Positions 27,869-36,836 of a stretch of 64,000 bases of DNA are shown here, in pieces. The notes beneath the pieces are model-generated. The model was not told the origin of the DNA and ran no database searches. It saw only the letters and a list, made by a program, of their open reading frames with translations. The position numbers were made by a program, and so were the translations under genes. Within the stretch, counting starts at the first letter, position 1, and the number at the start of each line of letters is the position of its first letter. The DNA is from Cupriavidus basilensis (lineage in GTDB: Bacteria > Pseudomonadota > Gammaproteobacteria > Burkholderiales > Burkholderiaceae): assembly GCF_000832305.1 (NCBI RefSeq), contig NZ_CP010537.1, positions 1,984,001-2,048,000 of the forward strand. The letters are read 5' to 3'.

Positions 27869-29263
27869 TCAATCGACGTTATGGAAGATACCGGCCAACT
27901 GGCCCAGTGTGATTGGCTTGATTGGAGGTCGAATGCGGTAATAGCCGACTTCTGCGGGAGAGACCTTTCGCTCGTCCGCGATGACCTCTGCGACCGTTAG
28001 CCCGCACATGCGTCCTTGGCAGGGGCCCATCCCACAACGATTGAACGCTTTAATCTGGTTTGGCCCCACGCATCCAAGAGCGACGGAACGTCGGATTTCT
28101 CCAGCCGTCACCTCTTCGCATCGACACACCAATACGCCGTCGTCCGTCGGCACCCGAGTCGCGTCGCTCGGTCGATAGAGCGAGTCGAGGAACGGCCGGA
28201 TGGAAAGCTGCTGCGAAAGGCGCGCGCGCAACTTTGCAGCAAGCCGCGAGAACTCGGTGTCGCGAATCTTTCCGTGGCGCCGCGCAATCTCGAGGCCGCA
28301 AATCTCTCCCTGGGTCGCCGCAGCTTTGGCGCCGGCAATGCCACCGCCATCCCCGACGACGAAGAACTCGGGGACGTCGAGCTCGAAAACATCGCTCCGT
28401 TTGGGGACCCAGCAAAGCTGTACATCGTCCCAGCGATGCTCCGCTCGAATCGACCAGGAAGCCTGGGTGTTCGGAACGACGCCCTGATGCAGAAGAATCA
28501 AGCTTGCATCAACCCGATGGCTCTGATTGTTTGCGGTGAACGAGAGCGCCTCTGCGACGGATGCTCCATCGACACGAAGGTCTTTTGCACCGTGATACAC
28601 CGGCACGCGAGCCTGGCGCAGCACGCGCAGCAAGCCAACGCCCTTCGCAAGGTCTCTCCAACCAAACAACGCACCTACTACGTGCTTCGCTGCTCGGCGC
28701 TTGTCGGAGAGAGTCGTTGTTTCGACGAGCGCCTTGATGGGCGCCTTTGCCCGAAGGTACTGCGAAGCCAGCAGATACAGAAGCGGCCCGCAACCTGCCA
28801 ATACGACCGGCTGCCGAGGAACCGTCCCGGAGGCTTTCAACAGAATTTGAGCAGCACCTGCGGTCATTACGCCGGGCAACGACCACCCGGGAATCGGGAA
28901 GGGGCGCTCCATCGCGCCGGTCGCGACGACAATCTGCTTGCCCGTCACCGATTTCGTCTGTTCCTTCTGCAGGTATTCGACGGTTCTGTCCGCATTGACT
29001 TGCCACACCTGTGCACCACGCTCATGGCGCACATTGCTCGATTCAAATGCGAACGCGATGTCCTTCCCAGCCGCGTAGTCCGGACCGAGCAGCGTCAGTC
29101 GTTTATCGTCGGTGCGAGTAATCGAACGATAAATCTGACCGCCGACCGCCTCTTGTTCGTCCAAGAGCACGACGCTCAATCCCGCCTGCGCTGCAGCCGT
29201 AGCGGTAGTCATACCTGCCGGGCCGGCTCCGATTACGACTACATCAAATGATTCTGGCGTCAC
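27869..29263 (-). CDS. Opine oxidase/hydroxyproline dehydrogenase-type FAD oxidoreductase with BFD-like [2Fe-2S] tail
   Basis: This 464-residue NAD(P)/FAD-dependent subunit resembles OoxA/NoxA and HcnB-type proteins. The FAD motif is VVVIGAGPAGMTTA (about residues 8-21); a second Rossmann-type region is near residue 150 (PVVLAGCGPLLYLL). The C-terminus has VCRCEEVT and NRCGMGPCQGRMC, the Cys set of BFD-like [2Fe-2S] domains. The start is GTG 29263 with CAGGAG upstream. It is the third gene of the operon 30757-27502. With the small Fe-S protein and the second flavoprotein it would oxidise a secondary amine such as an opine to amino acid and 2-oxo acid. Confidence 0.85.
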   Translation of the reverse strand: MTPESFDVVVIGAGPAGMTTATAAAQAGLSVVLLDEQEAVGGQIYRSITRTDDKRLTLLGPDYAAGKDIAFAFESSNVRHERGAQVWQVNADRTVEYLQKEQTKSVTGKQIVVATGAMERPFPIPGWSLPGVMTAGAAQILLKASGTVPRQPVVLAGCGPLLYLLASQYLRAKAPIKALVETTTLSDKRRAAKHVVGALFGWRDLAKGVGLLRVLRQARVPVYHGAKDLRVDGASVAEALSFTANNQSHRVDASLILLHQGVVPNTQASWSIRAEHRWDDVQLCWVPKRSDVFELDVPEFFVVGDGGGIAGAKAAATQGEICGLEIARRHGKIRDTEFSRLAAKLRARLSQQLSIRPFLDSLYRPSDATRVPTDDGVLVCRCEEVTAGEIRRSVALGCVGPNQIKAFNRCGMGPCQGRMCGLTVAEVIADERKVSPAEVGYYRIRPPIKPITLGQLAGIFHNVD

Positions 29264-29268
29264 AAACG

Positions 29269-29622
29269 CTACTCCTGGCGCAGTTGGGCTGCTGGTGCAT
29301 CGTCATCGACTCCCTGACGAACCTGGCGTGCACCTTGTTGAGAACGAACGACCATCCCTTCCTGAACGGGCTCGAGGCAGCTCTGGGTATTTGGCATTCC
29401 GTCGACTTCAACAAGACACTCGAAGCAAACGCCCATCATGCAAAACGGCGCTCGTGGGGCGGCCGTCACCGGCGTGCTGCGAAAGCGCCGAACGCCGGTC
29501 AGCAGTAGCGCGGCGGCGAGGTTGGACCCGGCCGGTACCTGATAGTCGATGCCGTCGAACGATATGCGTACCGTCGGACCCTGCGAAGTCGGTAGTTGCT
29601 CAAACAGTGAATCAGTCGACAT
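29269..29622 (-). CDS. (2Fe-2S)-binding small subunit of the dehydrogenase
   Basis: The product has about 117 residues. Residues PRAPFCMMGVCFECLVEVDG then TQSCL supply the Cys-x4-Cys-x2-Cys...Cys pattern of plant-type ferredoxin domains found in HcnA/OoxC-like gamma subunits. It overlaps the preceding oxidoreductase gene by 11 bp and ends 5 bp before the next gene, so the three are coupled. ATG 29622 is preferred; ATG 29637 would add five residues. Confidence 0.85.
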   Translation of the reverse strand: MSTDSLFEQLPTSQGPTVRISFDGIDYQVPAGSNLAAALLLTGVRRFRSTPVTAAPRAPFCMMGVCFECLVEVDGMPNTQSCLEPVQEGMVVRSQQGARQVRQGVDDDAPAAQLRQE

Positions 29623-30757
29623 GGGCAAAAGCTTCATAAGGTTTCAGAAAGCGGTCCGCGGAGAAGGCCTGGAAATCGGGAGGTATCGCACCGCCCGTGA
29701 GCCAGCTGCCAAGGCGCAGGGAGTGCGCAGCCGCCAATGTGACCCCGCTGTGGCAACTGACGTTGAACGCGCCAGGATGCGCTTCAGACTCTTGATAGAT
29801 TGGGAAGCCGTCTGGTGTCATCACACGAAGTGCGCCCCAGGCGCGTACGAGCCGAACGTCACGTAGCAGCGGGAAAGCCCGCACGCCGCGAGCAGCAATT
29901 TCGGAGATGACGTTGGTCGTCACGCCGTTGTTGAAGCCCACGTCTTCCAACGAGTCACCCAACTGAACCGTTCCTTCATTCGTTTGCCGGACGGTCACCG
30001 TCGGATGATGAAGGAACGGCGCGACGCGCTCGCTTATCAAGACCTGGCCGCGTATGGGGACGACGGGGGCGTTAAGCCCAACCATCGGCGCGAGGTTTTT
30101 GTTTCCTAAGCCGGCCGCCAGGATGACGCGCGCCGTCGTCCATCGACCACGTTTTCCATGCACGACGAATCCACCGGCCTGCGGCTCGATGCGTTGCACG
30201 CGCTCAGAGTTGACCAAATCCCCGTTACGATTGGCAAACCCTCGGCGCAAGGCAAGCAGAAGCTTGAGAGGATTGACATGGCCGTCCATCGGCGAATAGG
30301 TCGCTCCGGCGACAGACTTTCCAACACCCGGAAGCCGCGCAGCAAGTTCAGCCGGCTGCAAGACTTCGAAGGGATAGTCGCCATCTGACTCGTCAGCAAT
30401 CTGCGAAAGCTGGCTTGCGCGCTCCTCGAGCTCTTCGTCGGAGAAGCACAAATCGAAGCCTCCCTGCTGAAGTAGTTGTGTGTCCACTTCAGTCTCTGCG
30501 AGCAACGTAGCGGCAAAAGACGGCCAGAGCGCTGCGGATGCGCGTGTCCATGAGGTGTAGCTAGGCCTTCCGACGCCTTTACCTTGGACCCAAACCAAGC
30601 CGAAGTTGCCAACGGAGGCGCCGAAGGCATCATCCCCTTCATCGATTACAAGGACTTTTGCGCCTTCTCGCGCAATTCCGAAAGCAACGGCAGACCCAAC
30701 CAGCCCACCACCGATGACGACTGTGTCGTAGAACTTTGATATTTCACGTGTTGTCAT
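29612..30757 (-). CDS. Opine oxidase-type FAD-dependent oxidoreductase, catalytic subunit (DadA/OoxB-like)
   Basis: This 381-residue D-amino-acid-oxidase-fold flavoprotein has VVIGGGLVGSAVAFG near residues 13-27, FGASVGNFGLVWVQGKG (FAD pyrophosphate/isoalloxazine contact) and a C-terminal MTPDGFPIY...HSGVTLAAAHS pattern. It resembles OoxB/NoxB/HcnC beta subunits, which carry the amine-oxidising site. It is first in the operon with the Fe-S subunit, the alpha subunit and RidA. The LysR gene at 31057 is divergent. The real substrate could be octopine, nopaline, another ornithine/arginine opine or a D-imino acid. Confidence 0.85.
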   Translation of the reverse strand: MTTREISKFYDTVVIGGGLVGSAVAFGIAREGAKVLVIDEGDDAFGASVGNFGLVWVQGKGVGRPSYTSWTRASAALWPSFAATLLAETEVDTQLLQQGGFDLCFSDEELEERASQLSQIADESDGDYPFEVLQPAELAARLPGVGKSVAGATYSPMDGHVNPLKLLLALRRGFANRNGDLVNSERVQRIEPQAGGFVVHGKRGRWTTARVILAAGLGNKNLAPMVGLNAPVVPIRGQVLISERVAPFLHHPTVTVRQTNEGTVQLGDSLEDVGFNNGVTTNVISEIAARGVRAFPLLRDVRLVRAWGALRVMTPDGFPIYQESEAHPGAFNVSCHSGVTLAAAHSLRLGSWLTGGAIPPDFQAFSADRFLKPYEAFAHVD

Positions 30758-31012
30758 TACCGCATTCTCAGAGTGCAGGCCGCATTACTTCAGCCCGCCA
30801 CTAACCTATCTACCATGGCGTGGAGAGTTCGCCGGGCCCCGGTGGATTTGTGCGCTTGCGCATGCATGCAAAGGGCAAGCCCACCAGCCACAATCCAACT
30901 GCAGTTATCGGGGATTGGCGGACTTGGCCTCAGAACCAATCAGTACCGGCAACTGCCGCCGAGAGTTGTTCTGTGTTGCTACGAATCTTGAGCCGACACG
31001 TTTATGCGGTCA

Positions 31013-31052
31013 AATGCGAATACAATCGGTGTCTATGCCAAAATGAGATAGG
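31013..31052. promoter_or_regulatory. Putative operator of the OccR-like regulator, site A
   Basis: A 40-bp block beginning AATGCGAATACAATCGG and ending AAAATGAGATAGG lies directly before the LysR ATG (31057). An inverted copy with about 80% identity lies at 32266-32305 upstream of the binding-protein gene. The paired occurrence beside a regulator and its presumed target suggests its binding site. Confidence 0.6.
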
Positions 31053-31056
31053 TGAG

Positions 31057-31959
31057 ATGAAACTGCGCCAGATTGAAGCTTTCCGTGCGGTGATGCAGGC
31101 AGGGTCGACCACTGGGGCCGCCCAAGAGTTGCACACATCTCAATCGAACGTCAGTCGCCTCATAAGTCAGCTCGAAATCGACACTCGGCTGGTCCTGTTT
31201 GAGCGCACGGGCGGACGCCTCATCCCGAAGCCCGAGGCGAAGGCGTTGTTCAAAGAAGTAGAGCGAGCCTTCGTCGGCCTGAAAAGCCTCACCTATGCTG
31301 CAGACACCATCCGCAACCTTGGCAGCGGCCGGCTGCGCATCGCGTCAATCCCAGGAATCGGACTCAGCTTCCTGCCACGCGTGGTTCAGCGATTCAAGCA
31401 GTCTCGACCCGATGTCACGGTCTCGATTCATACGAACACCTCTAATACGGTTGAGCAGTGGGTGTCTTCACAGTTCTGCGACATCGGCATCGTCGCTTTC
31501 GTCTCCGCCGCCGCGACATGCCAGGTTGAAGCGCTCCCCGACTCTGAGGTCGTTTGTATTCTGCCGAAGAACCATCGACTCGCCGGGAAAGCCAAAATAA
31601 AGGCGACAGACCTGCAGGGAGAGGAATACATCTCACTGGTGCATGGCGACGGCTCGAGAGAAGAGACCGACCGGCTGTTTGAACGGGAGGGCGTCTCACG
31701 CAACATGTCGCTCGAAGCACAATACAGTGCCAGCTGCTGCGAAATGGTCAAGGTAGGGCTGGGCGTGACGTTAGCCCATCCGTTGGTAGCCTCGGATTTC
31801 GTGGGGCAAGGAGTCAAAATCCTGCCTTTCTCCCCATCCGTCCACTATCCCAATTTCCTCTTATATCCGCCCCATAGCTCAATGTCGCAGCTGGCTGAAC
31901 AGTTCGTCGGACTGTTGCGGGACCAGTTCGAGCGAGAAATCGCCGGGTGGCAGAAGTAG
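31057..31959 (+). CDS. LysR-family regulator, OccR/NocR-like
   Basis: This 300-residue LysR protein has its winged helix-turn-helix in residues 1-60 (MKLRQIEAFRAVMQAGSTTG, then HTSQSNVSRLISQLE), with the effector domain after GSGRLRIASIPGIG. The placement between an opine-oxidase-type operon and a HisJQMP-type transporter is that of OccR/NocR in Ti plasmids, which activate opine uptake and breakdown genes when the opine is present. The start at 31057 matches the family N-terminus; longer upstream starts do not. The 40-bp repeat right at its start suggests autoregulation. Confidence 0.85.
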   Translation: MKLRQIEAFRAVMQAGSTTGAAQELHTSQSNVSRLISQLEIDTRLVLFERTGGRLIPKPEAKALFKEVERAFVGLKSLTYAADTIRNLGSGRLRIASIPGIGLSFLPRVVQRFKQSRPDVTVSIHTNTSNTVEQWVSSQFCDIGIVAFVSAAATCQVEALPDSEVVCILPKNHRLAGKAKIKATDLQGEEYISLVHGDGSREETDRLFEREGVSRNMSLEAQYSASCCEMVKVGLGVTLAHPLVASDFVGQGVKILPFSPSVHYPNFLLYPPHSSMSQLAEQFVGLLRDQFEREIAGWQK

Positions 31960-32514
31960 CTCTTCCTATCGGCACGCGGCGCTACCGCACACTGCTACCT
32001 CTTCGCACAGCTAGTCGAATAGCGCGTGCTATTACGTCCGACATAGCAGACGCTGTATCGGTGGATTCTGGCGTCTCGGGACTGGCTGCGGGGCAGCTCG
32101 CTCTGGCAAGCACTGTCGCCAGGCACGGCTCGACGCGCGCCGCGGTGCTGTCGATTACCAATCAATCGCAACCCACCTGCATCTACGCTGCAGACACTCG
32201 CCTCATTGGTGCGTGCAATCGCCGCCAAGCTGTCTGTTCTTCCGCTCGCTCGTCTGCCGGTCGACCCTATCTCATTTTTGCATAACCTGTCGATTTATTC
32301 GCATTGGACGCGATTGACTTGACCCACGCATCATTCGCCTAAGCGTTGACAACCAACACGCCCTGTGAAGTCGGCGGGGCGCCGACGGATGTCTAGCGCC
32401 AACGGAGGCTGCGTACGAAGCGCGACAAACGTCGCTCCTAATCAGTCAATAACAGGCAACAGGCGAACGTTCGATTTACGGACGCTCCTGCCAGTCGCAA
32501 ACAGGAGTTTTGCA
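31960..32514. other. Leader region of the transporter operon
   Basis: No gene is seen. It contains the second copy of the 40-bp operator-like block (32266-32305), 210 bp before the binding-protein ATG. Confidence 0.5.
32266..32305. promoter_or_regulatory. Putative operator of the OccR-like regulator, site B
   Basis: The block beginning CCTATCTCATTTTTGCATAA is the inverted counterpart of site A (31013-31052). The best-kept parts are AATGCGAATA and ATGC-AAAATGAGATAGG. Confidence 0.6.
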
Positions 32515-32722
32515 ATGAAGTTGAAGATGATTATTGCCGCGTTGTGCGTTGCCTGCGTGCCGTTGGCAGCGGCAGCAGATACCGTCAAGCAAATCCGCTT
32601 TGGTGTCGATAGTTCGTACCCTCCGTTCGAATCCAAGACGCCGAGCGGCGAATTGGAGGGATTCGACATCGACCTTGGGAATGCAATCTGTGCCAAGCTC
32701 AACGCGAAATGCGTGTGGGTCG

Positions 32723-32728
32723 AGAACT
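32723..32728 (+). repeat. IS21 target-site duplication, left copy (right copy 35293-35298)
   Basis: AGAACT occurs directly outside each end of the element. One copy belongs to the original binding-protein gene (codons GAG AAC TCC). Confidence 0.9.
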
Positions 32729-32820
32729 TGCGTATTTCGGCGAACGTGACCGCCGATTTCGGGAACGTGACCGATTCGGCGGGGTTGGGCGTTGCGCGGT
32801 GTTGATTGTAGATTTTCTTG

Positions 32821-33588
32821 TTAGTTCTGGTCGAGTTCGGGCTCCAGGACGCTGGGTTTTGGGGATGCCTTTCTGAGGGATTCACCGGTGAGCGTGATCC
32901 GGTGATGACGCTGCATGAGACGGTCGAGCATTGCGTCGGCGATGGTCTCGTCGCCGATCCATCCATGCCAGTGCTCAATCGGTAACTGGCTGGTGATGAT
33001 GGTCGCCTTTCCCGCCGAGCGGTCATCGATCATTTCGAGCAGATCGTTTCGGACCATCGCGTCGAGGGGAGCCATTCCCCAATCGTCCAGCAGGAGCACG
33101 TCAACGCGGGCGACCTGCAGCAGCCATTTTGTGAAGCCGCCATTGCCGTGCAGAACGCGAAGCTCCTCGCCAAGTCGCGGCACGCGCAGATACAAGGCCG
33201 AATGCCCGCGCCGGCAAGCGTATTGGGCCAGGGCGCAAGCGAGCCACGATTTCCCAGCGCCGGTTGGACCGCTGATGAGCAGGCTGTAGCCGGCTTCGAC
33301 CCAGTCACCGAGCGCGAGACTCGTGAGTGAGCGCGGATCGACGCCACGACCAGCGCGCGTGTCGAGATCTTCAATGGCGGCTTGCGGATACTTGAGGCGC
33401 GCCTGCTTGAGCAATCGGGTACGACGGCGATCATCACGCCAGCTGGCTTCCCGGTCGACCAGCAGTGACAGGCGTTCCTCGAAGCTCAGGCTGGCCGCAC
33501 CGGGCTGCGTCAGTTGTTCTTCCAGGCCGTCAGCGAAACCGTCCAGCTTCAGGGTGCGCAGTTGCGTCAGTGTCTGTTGCATCATCAT
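32821..33588 (-). CDS. istB: IS21-family helper ATPase IstB
   Basis: This 255-residue AAA+ ATPase, related to DnaC, assists the IstA transposase in target choice. Walker A is LISGPTGAGKSWLACALA (about residues 104-121), Walker B is VLLLDDWG, and the sensor region is ATIITSQLPIEHWHGWIGD. It follows istA by 12 bp on the same strand. The length is normal for the family and no damage is seen. Confidence 0.93.
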   Translation of the reverse strand: MMMQQTLTQLRTLKLDGFADGLEEQLTQPGAASLSFEERLSLLVDREASWRDDRRRTRLLKQARLKYPQAAIEDLDTRAGRGVDPRSLTSLALGDWVEAGYSLLISGPTGAGKSWLACALAQYACRRGHSALYLRVPRLGEELRVLHGNGGFTKWLLQVARVDVLLLDDWGMAPLDAMVRNDLLEMIDDRSAGKATIITSQLPIEHWHGWIGDETIADAMLDRLMQRHHRITLTGESLRKASPKPSVLEPELDQN

Positions 33589-33600
33589 GGTGGGTCTTCT

Positions 33601-35124
33601 TTATTGGTAGTAGCTGGGGCCGCGTACATGCGCGTGGCTCGGGCTGATCCAGTCGGCAGGCGTTGCCACTGCAGCGCGGTCACGGTTGTTGATCAGGATG
33701 TCGCGCACGTGGCGGTAACGGTGCACGCCCAGCTCCAGTGCTAGCGCACAGGCGGCTTCGAGACGTTCGCGGCCATAGCGACGTGAGAGCGAGAGCAATC
33801 CGAGGCACGCCCGATAGCCGTGTTCCGGATGACGTTGCTCCTGCAGCAGCCGGGTAACAAGCACGCCGGTTGCCGCGCCGATCTGCTGTCCCCAATGAAT
33901 CAGCCGCTGCGGCGTCCATTCCAGATGAGCGCGGTGCGCCGCCGGCATGTGCTCGACGACGGTGGTGTAGCCGCCTGCGCGCTCGTTGCGTGCGTGGCTG
34001 GCGACACGGCGACCGCGATGCAGCAGTTCGACAGCGCCCGCCGTGATGCGCGCATCGAGCTTGAGACCGACCAGCGCGTGCGGCACGCTGTAGCGGTGTT
34101 TGTTGATCTCGACGTGATAGTCGATGTGAACCGTCACTGTCTTGAAGCGCGCGAGCTCATAAGGCTGTGCCGGCAACGGCTGCAGTGCCGGCGCGTCCAG
34201 CTGGGCGAATGCGCTGGCGCGACATCCCGGCAGCTTCTGGAACGGCCTCTCATTCAGGTTCTTGAGCAGCGGGCGGATCGCCTCATTGACCGAGTGGACC
34301 GACTCAAACCGGTGATGACGCAGGCGCGCCATGATCCAGCGTTCGACGACCTGGACCGCAACCTCTACCTTCGGTTTGTCCTGCGGACGATATACGCGTG
34401 CAGGAAGGAATGACGTGCCGTAGTGACGTGCAAAGTCCAGCACGGTGTCGCCGGCGCGAGGTTCATAGCGATCGGGATCGGCAATCATCGCGCGCGGGTT
34501 ATCCGGCACGATCAACTGCGGCACGCCGCCATAGAAGGTCAGCGCGCGACCAATGCCGCCCAGCCAGTCCTCCATCGTTTCGGCCGGCGTCGCACAGGCG
34601 AATGTGTAGCTCGATGCGCCCATGGCCGCCACGAAGATGTGCGCGCGGCGTCCAGTCGTCAGCGGCAACGTGGGGCCGGCGAAGTCGACAAACAGCTTCT
34701 CGCCGGCGCGGTGAATCTGACGCATCGAGCGCTTCAGGCGTTTCGTGAACGCCTTGTAGTGCTCGCAGAACTGCGTATAGCGGTAGGTCTGCCGGTCCGC
34801 GAACTCGGCCTGGTACTCCTCCCACAGCAACGTCAGCGTCATGCCCTTGCGACGCAGCTCCTGATGGATGCGTCCGTAGTCGGGCTGGGCGTAGCCTGCC
34901 GGCCCGGTGGGTTTGCCGAGAAGCCGCCGCTCGAGCTCGCCTTCATCCATATCGCAGGCGCTTGCCCAGTCCAACCCGGCGGCACCGGCTAGTCCGATGT
35001 ACTTCGTGACCACGCCCTTGGATATGCCCAGTGATGCGGCGATCCGATCGTGCGAGAAGCCGCCGTCGAATTTAAGTCGTAAAACGTCCTTGATCATGCG
35101 CATGTTCATCCGGTGCGCGGGCAT
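33601..35124 (-). CDS. istA: IS21-family transposase IstA
   Basis: This 507-residue DDE transposase starts with a helix-turn-helix (IKDVLRLKFDGGFSHDRIAASLGISKGVV). The core has EKLFVDFAGPTLPL (Asp), PQLIVPDNPRAM (Asp) and DKPKVEVAVQVVERWI (Glu). The C-terminal part has the Mu-type DDE domain and HYRVEINKHRYSVP-like region of this family. A start at MRMIKDVLRLKF, eight codons in, is also likely. The reading frame is complete, so the element may still move. Confidence 0.93.
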   Translation of the reverse strand: MPAHRMNMRMIKDVLRLKFDGGFSHDRIAASLGISKGVVTKYIGLAGAAGLDWASACDMDEGELERRLLGKPTGPAGYAQPDYGRIHQELRRKGMTLTLLWEEYQAEFADRQTYRYTQFCEHYKAFTKRLKRSMRQIHRAGEKLFVDFAGPTLPLTTGRRAHIFVAAMGASSYTFACATPAETMEDWLGGIGRALTFYGGVPQLIVPDNPRAMIADPDRYEPRAGDTVLDFARHYGTSFLPARVYRPQDKPKVEVAVQVVERWIMARLRHHRFESVHSVNEAIRPLLKNLNERPFQKLPGCRASAFAQLDAPALQPLPAQPYELARFKTVTVHIDYHVEINKHRYSVPHALVGLKLDARITAGAVELLHRGRRVASHARNERAGGYTTVVEHMPAAHRAHLEWTPQRLIHWGQQIGAATGVLVTRLLQEQRHPEHGYRACLGLLSLSRRYGRERLEAACALALELGVHRYRHVRDILINNRDRAAVATPADWISPSHAHVRGPSYYQ

Positions 35125-36143
35125 GCTCTCTCCGGCAAAAGCCGGCGAGCATAGCCCGCGTGGTTGATGTCATGCGCAACGCCAATCCTGCCTTCCGGTC
35201 CGCTCGGTCACGTTCCCGAAATGCCCGGTCACGTTGCCGAAATCGCCGGTCACCATCCCGAAACGGCCGGTCACGTTCGTCCGAAATACGCAAGAACTCC
35301 TTTGACGGCATGATTCCGGCTCTGCAGGCGCGCAAGTTCGATGCAATCAATTCCTCGATGTCGAAGAACGAGCAACGACTCAAGGTGATTGACTTCACGA
35401 GCAAGCTCTACGCGCCCATCGAGGCGCTGGTTGTCAAAAAGGGCTCTCCGCTGGTGGCTACAGCTGAGTCGCTCAAGGGCAAGCGAGTTGGTGTACTGCA
35501 GGGCAGCACTCAAGAGACCTACGCTCGTAAATATTGGGGCGGGAATGGTGTCGACATTGTGCCTTACCAAACGCAGGACCTCATCTGGCCTGACCTCATC
35601 GCAGGTCGTATCGACGCGGCCATGGCCTTTGCTCCTCAAGCAGATGCAGGCTTCCTGAAGACCCCTCCGGGCAAGGACTTCGTCTTTGCGCAAGGTCCCG
35701 CTATCAAAGACGACTCCATCTTTGGCCCGGGCGTTAGCATCGGCGTCAGAAAGGACGACACGGCGCTCCGCGACGCTATCAACGGCGCTATCGATAGCCT
35801 GAGAAAAGACGGCACATACGACAAGATTGCGAAGAAGTATTTCAACTTCAACATCTACGGTAGCTGAGTCGGGTAAGTCGATTCACAACGGGGCATCGCA
35901 GCTTCGGGGCTGGCGCATCATGCGCCGCCCCGCCAGATAGTTGTCTACAGCGCCGACCACGGGCGCAAAAGATACATACCAAATAGTGGCGAGCGCGGGT
36001 ATCAGAGATGTCCTACGGTCGATGGCCTTCGCGCGCCACAAAAGCATCGAATGTGAGGTCGGGTCAGGCTGAATGCGCAAACCTGGTCGGTTCGACGCGA
36101 AGTAACGTCCTCACGCAATACAAAACTAAACACGGAGACGAGT

Positions 36144-36833
36144 GTGTTCCTGTATGGATTCGGCCCGCTATTACTCGCGGGCACAATTAGAACTATTGAG
36201 CTGTCTCTCTTGTCGCTTGCCACCGCAATCGTCCTCGGACTGTTGGGCGCAACCGCAAAACTCTCATTCAATCGTCCCCTTCGGGAACTTGGTAGGTGCT
36301 ATACGACGCTTATCCGCTCGGTTCCGGACTTGGTCTTAATGCTGCTGCTGTTTTACAGCATCCAAATCGGAATCAATAATTTGACCGATGCGGTGGGACT
36401 GCCTCAATTTGATATCGACCCGTTCGTTGCCGGGGTTCTAACGCTTGGCTTCATTTACGGTGCTTACTTTACCGAGACGTTCCGGGGAGCATTCCTGTCA
36501 GTTCCGCGCGGTCAGCTCGAAGCCGGCGCGGCCTATGGGATGAACGGCACCCTTGTATTCAGGCGGATTTTATTTCCGCAAATGATGCGCTTCGCGATTC
36601 CTGGAATTGGGAACAACTGGCAAGTTCTCGTTAAAGCGACGGCGCTTGTCTCCATCATCGGACTGGCGGACATCGTGAAGGCGGCCCAAGACGCGGGCAA
36701 GAGTACGTTCAAAATGTTCTTCTTCATCTTGTGCGCAGCCTTCATCTACTTGGTTATTACGACCTTCTCGAACCTCGTCTTGGCTTGGCTGGCAAAGCAT
36801 TACTCGTCCGGCGTACGGCACGCGGAGCTGTAA
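36144..36833 (+). CDS. Histidine/opine-type ABC transporter permease (HisQ/OccQ-like)
   Basis: This 229-residue inner-membrane permease starts at GTG 36144, preceded by CGGAGA. It has about five hydrophobic segments. LGRCYTTLIRSVPDLVLMLLLFYS is the start-of-domain pattern of polar amino-acid permeases, and the EAA loop is AGAAYGMNGTLVFRRILFPQMMRFAIPG (about 130-157). It is followed after 3 bp by the second permease gene, with which it forms a heterodimer. It is intact although the binding-protein gene upstream is interrupted; IS21 insertion may also be polar on it. Confidence 0.9.
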   Translation: MFLYGFGPLLLAGTIRTIELSLLSLATAIVLGLLGATAKLSFNRPLRELGRCYTTLIRSVPDLVLMLLLFYSIQIGINNLTDAVGLPQFDIDPFVAGVLTLGFIYGAYFTETFRGAFLSVPRGQLEAGAAYGMNGTLVFRRILFPQMMRFAIPGIGNNWQVLVKATALVSIIGLADIVKAAQDAGKSTFKMFFFILCAAFIYLVITTFSNLVLAWLAKHYSSGVRHAEL

Positions 36834-36836
36834 TTC

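Larger units (their letters stand above)
32729..35292 (-). mobile_element. IS21-family insertion sequence, 2564 bp
   Basis: The ends are TGCGTATTTCGG and CCGAAATACGCA (perfect 12-bp inverted repeats with TG/CA tips), flanked by direct duplications AGAACT at 32723-32728 and 35293-35298. Inside each end, several GGTCACGTT-CGAAAT-type motifs repeat (left about 32741-32790, right about 35205-35280), the multiple terminal binding sites usual in IS21. It carries istA and istB on the minus strand. Confidence 0.95.
32515..35867 (+). pseudogene. Amino-acid/opine ABC substrate-binding protein split by an IS21-family element
   Basis: The 5' part (32515-32728) encodes a signal peptide (MKLKMIIAALCVACVPLAAA, cleaved near ADT) and the start of a HisJ/ArgT/OccT-type lobe (FGVDSSYPPFESK, GFDIDLGNAIC, CVWVEN). 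The 3' part (35293-35867) resumes with SFDGMIPALQARKFDAI and runs to FNFNIYGS. Taking out 32729-35292 and one copy of the 6-bp duplication restores ...VEN-SFDGMIP... in one frame, exactly the family pattern. So the gene was intact before insertion and should now be inactive, although the permease and ATPase genes downstream are whole. Confidence 0.92.

Noticed and set aside
28016..29251. 411-residue plus-strand open frame opposite the FAD oxidoreductase
   Set aside because: It has no motif and no ribosome site; the opposite strand carries GAGPAG and Fe-S Cys motifs.
30820..31056. Longer start for the LysR gene
   Set aside because: The extra ~79 residues have no LysR similarity; the family start is MKLRQIEAFRAV.
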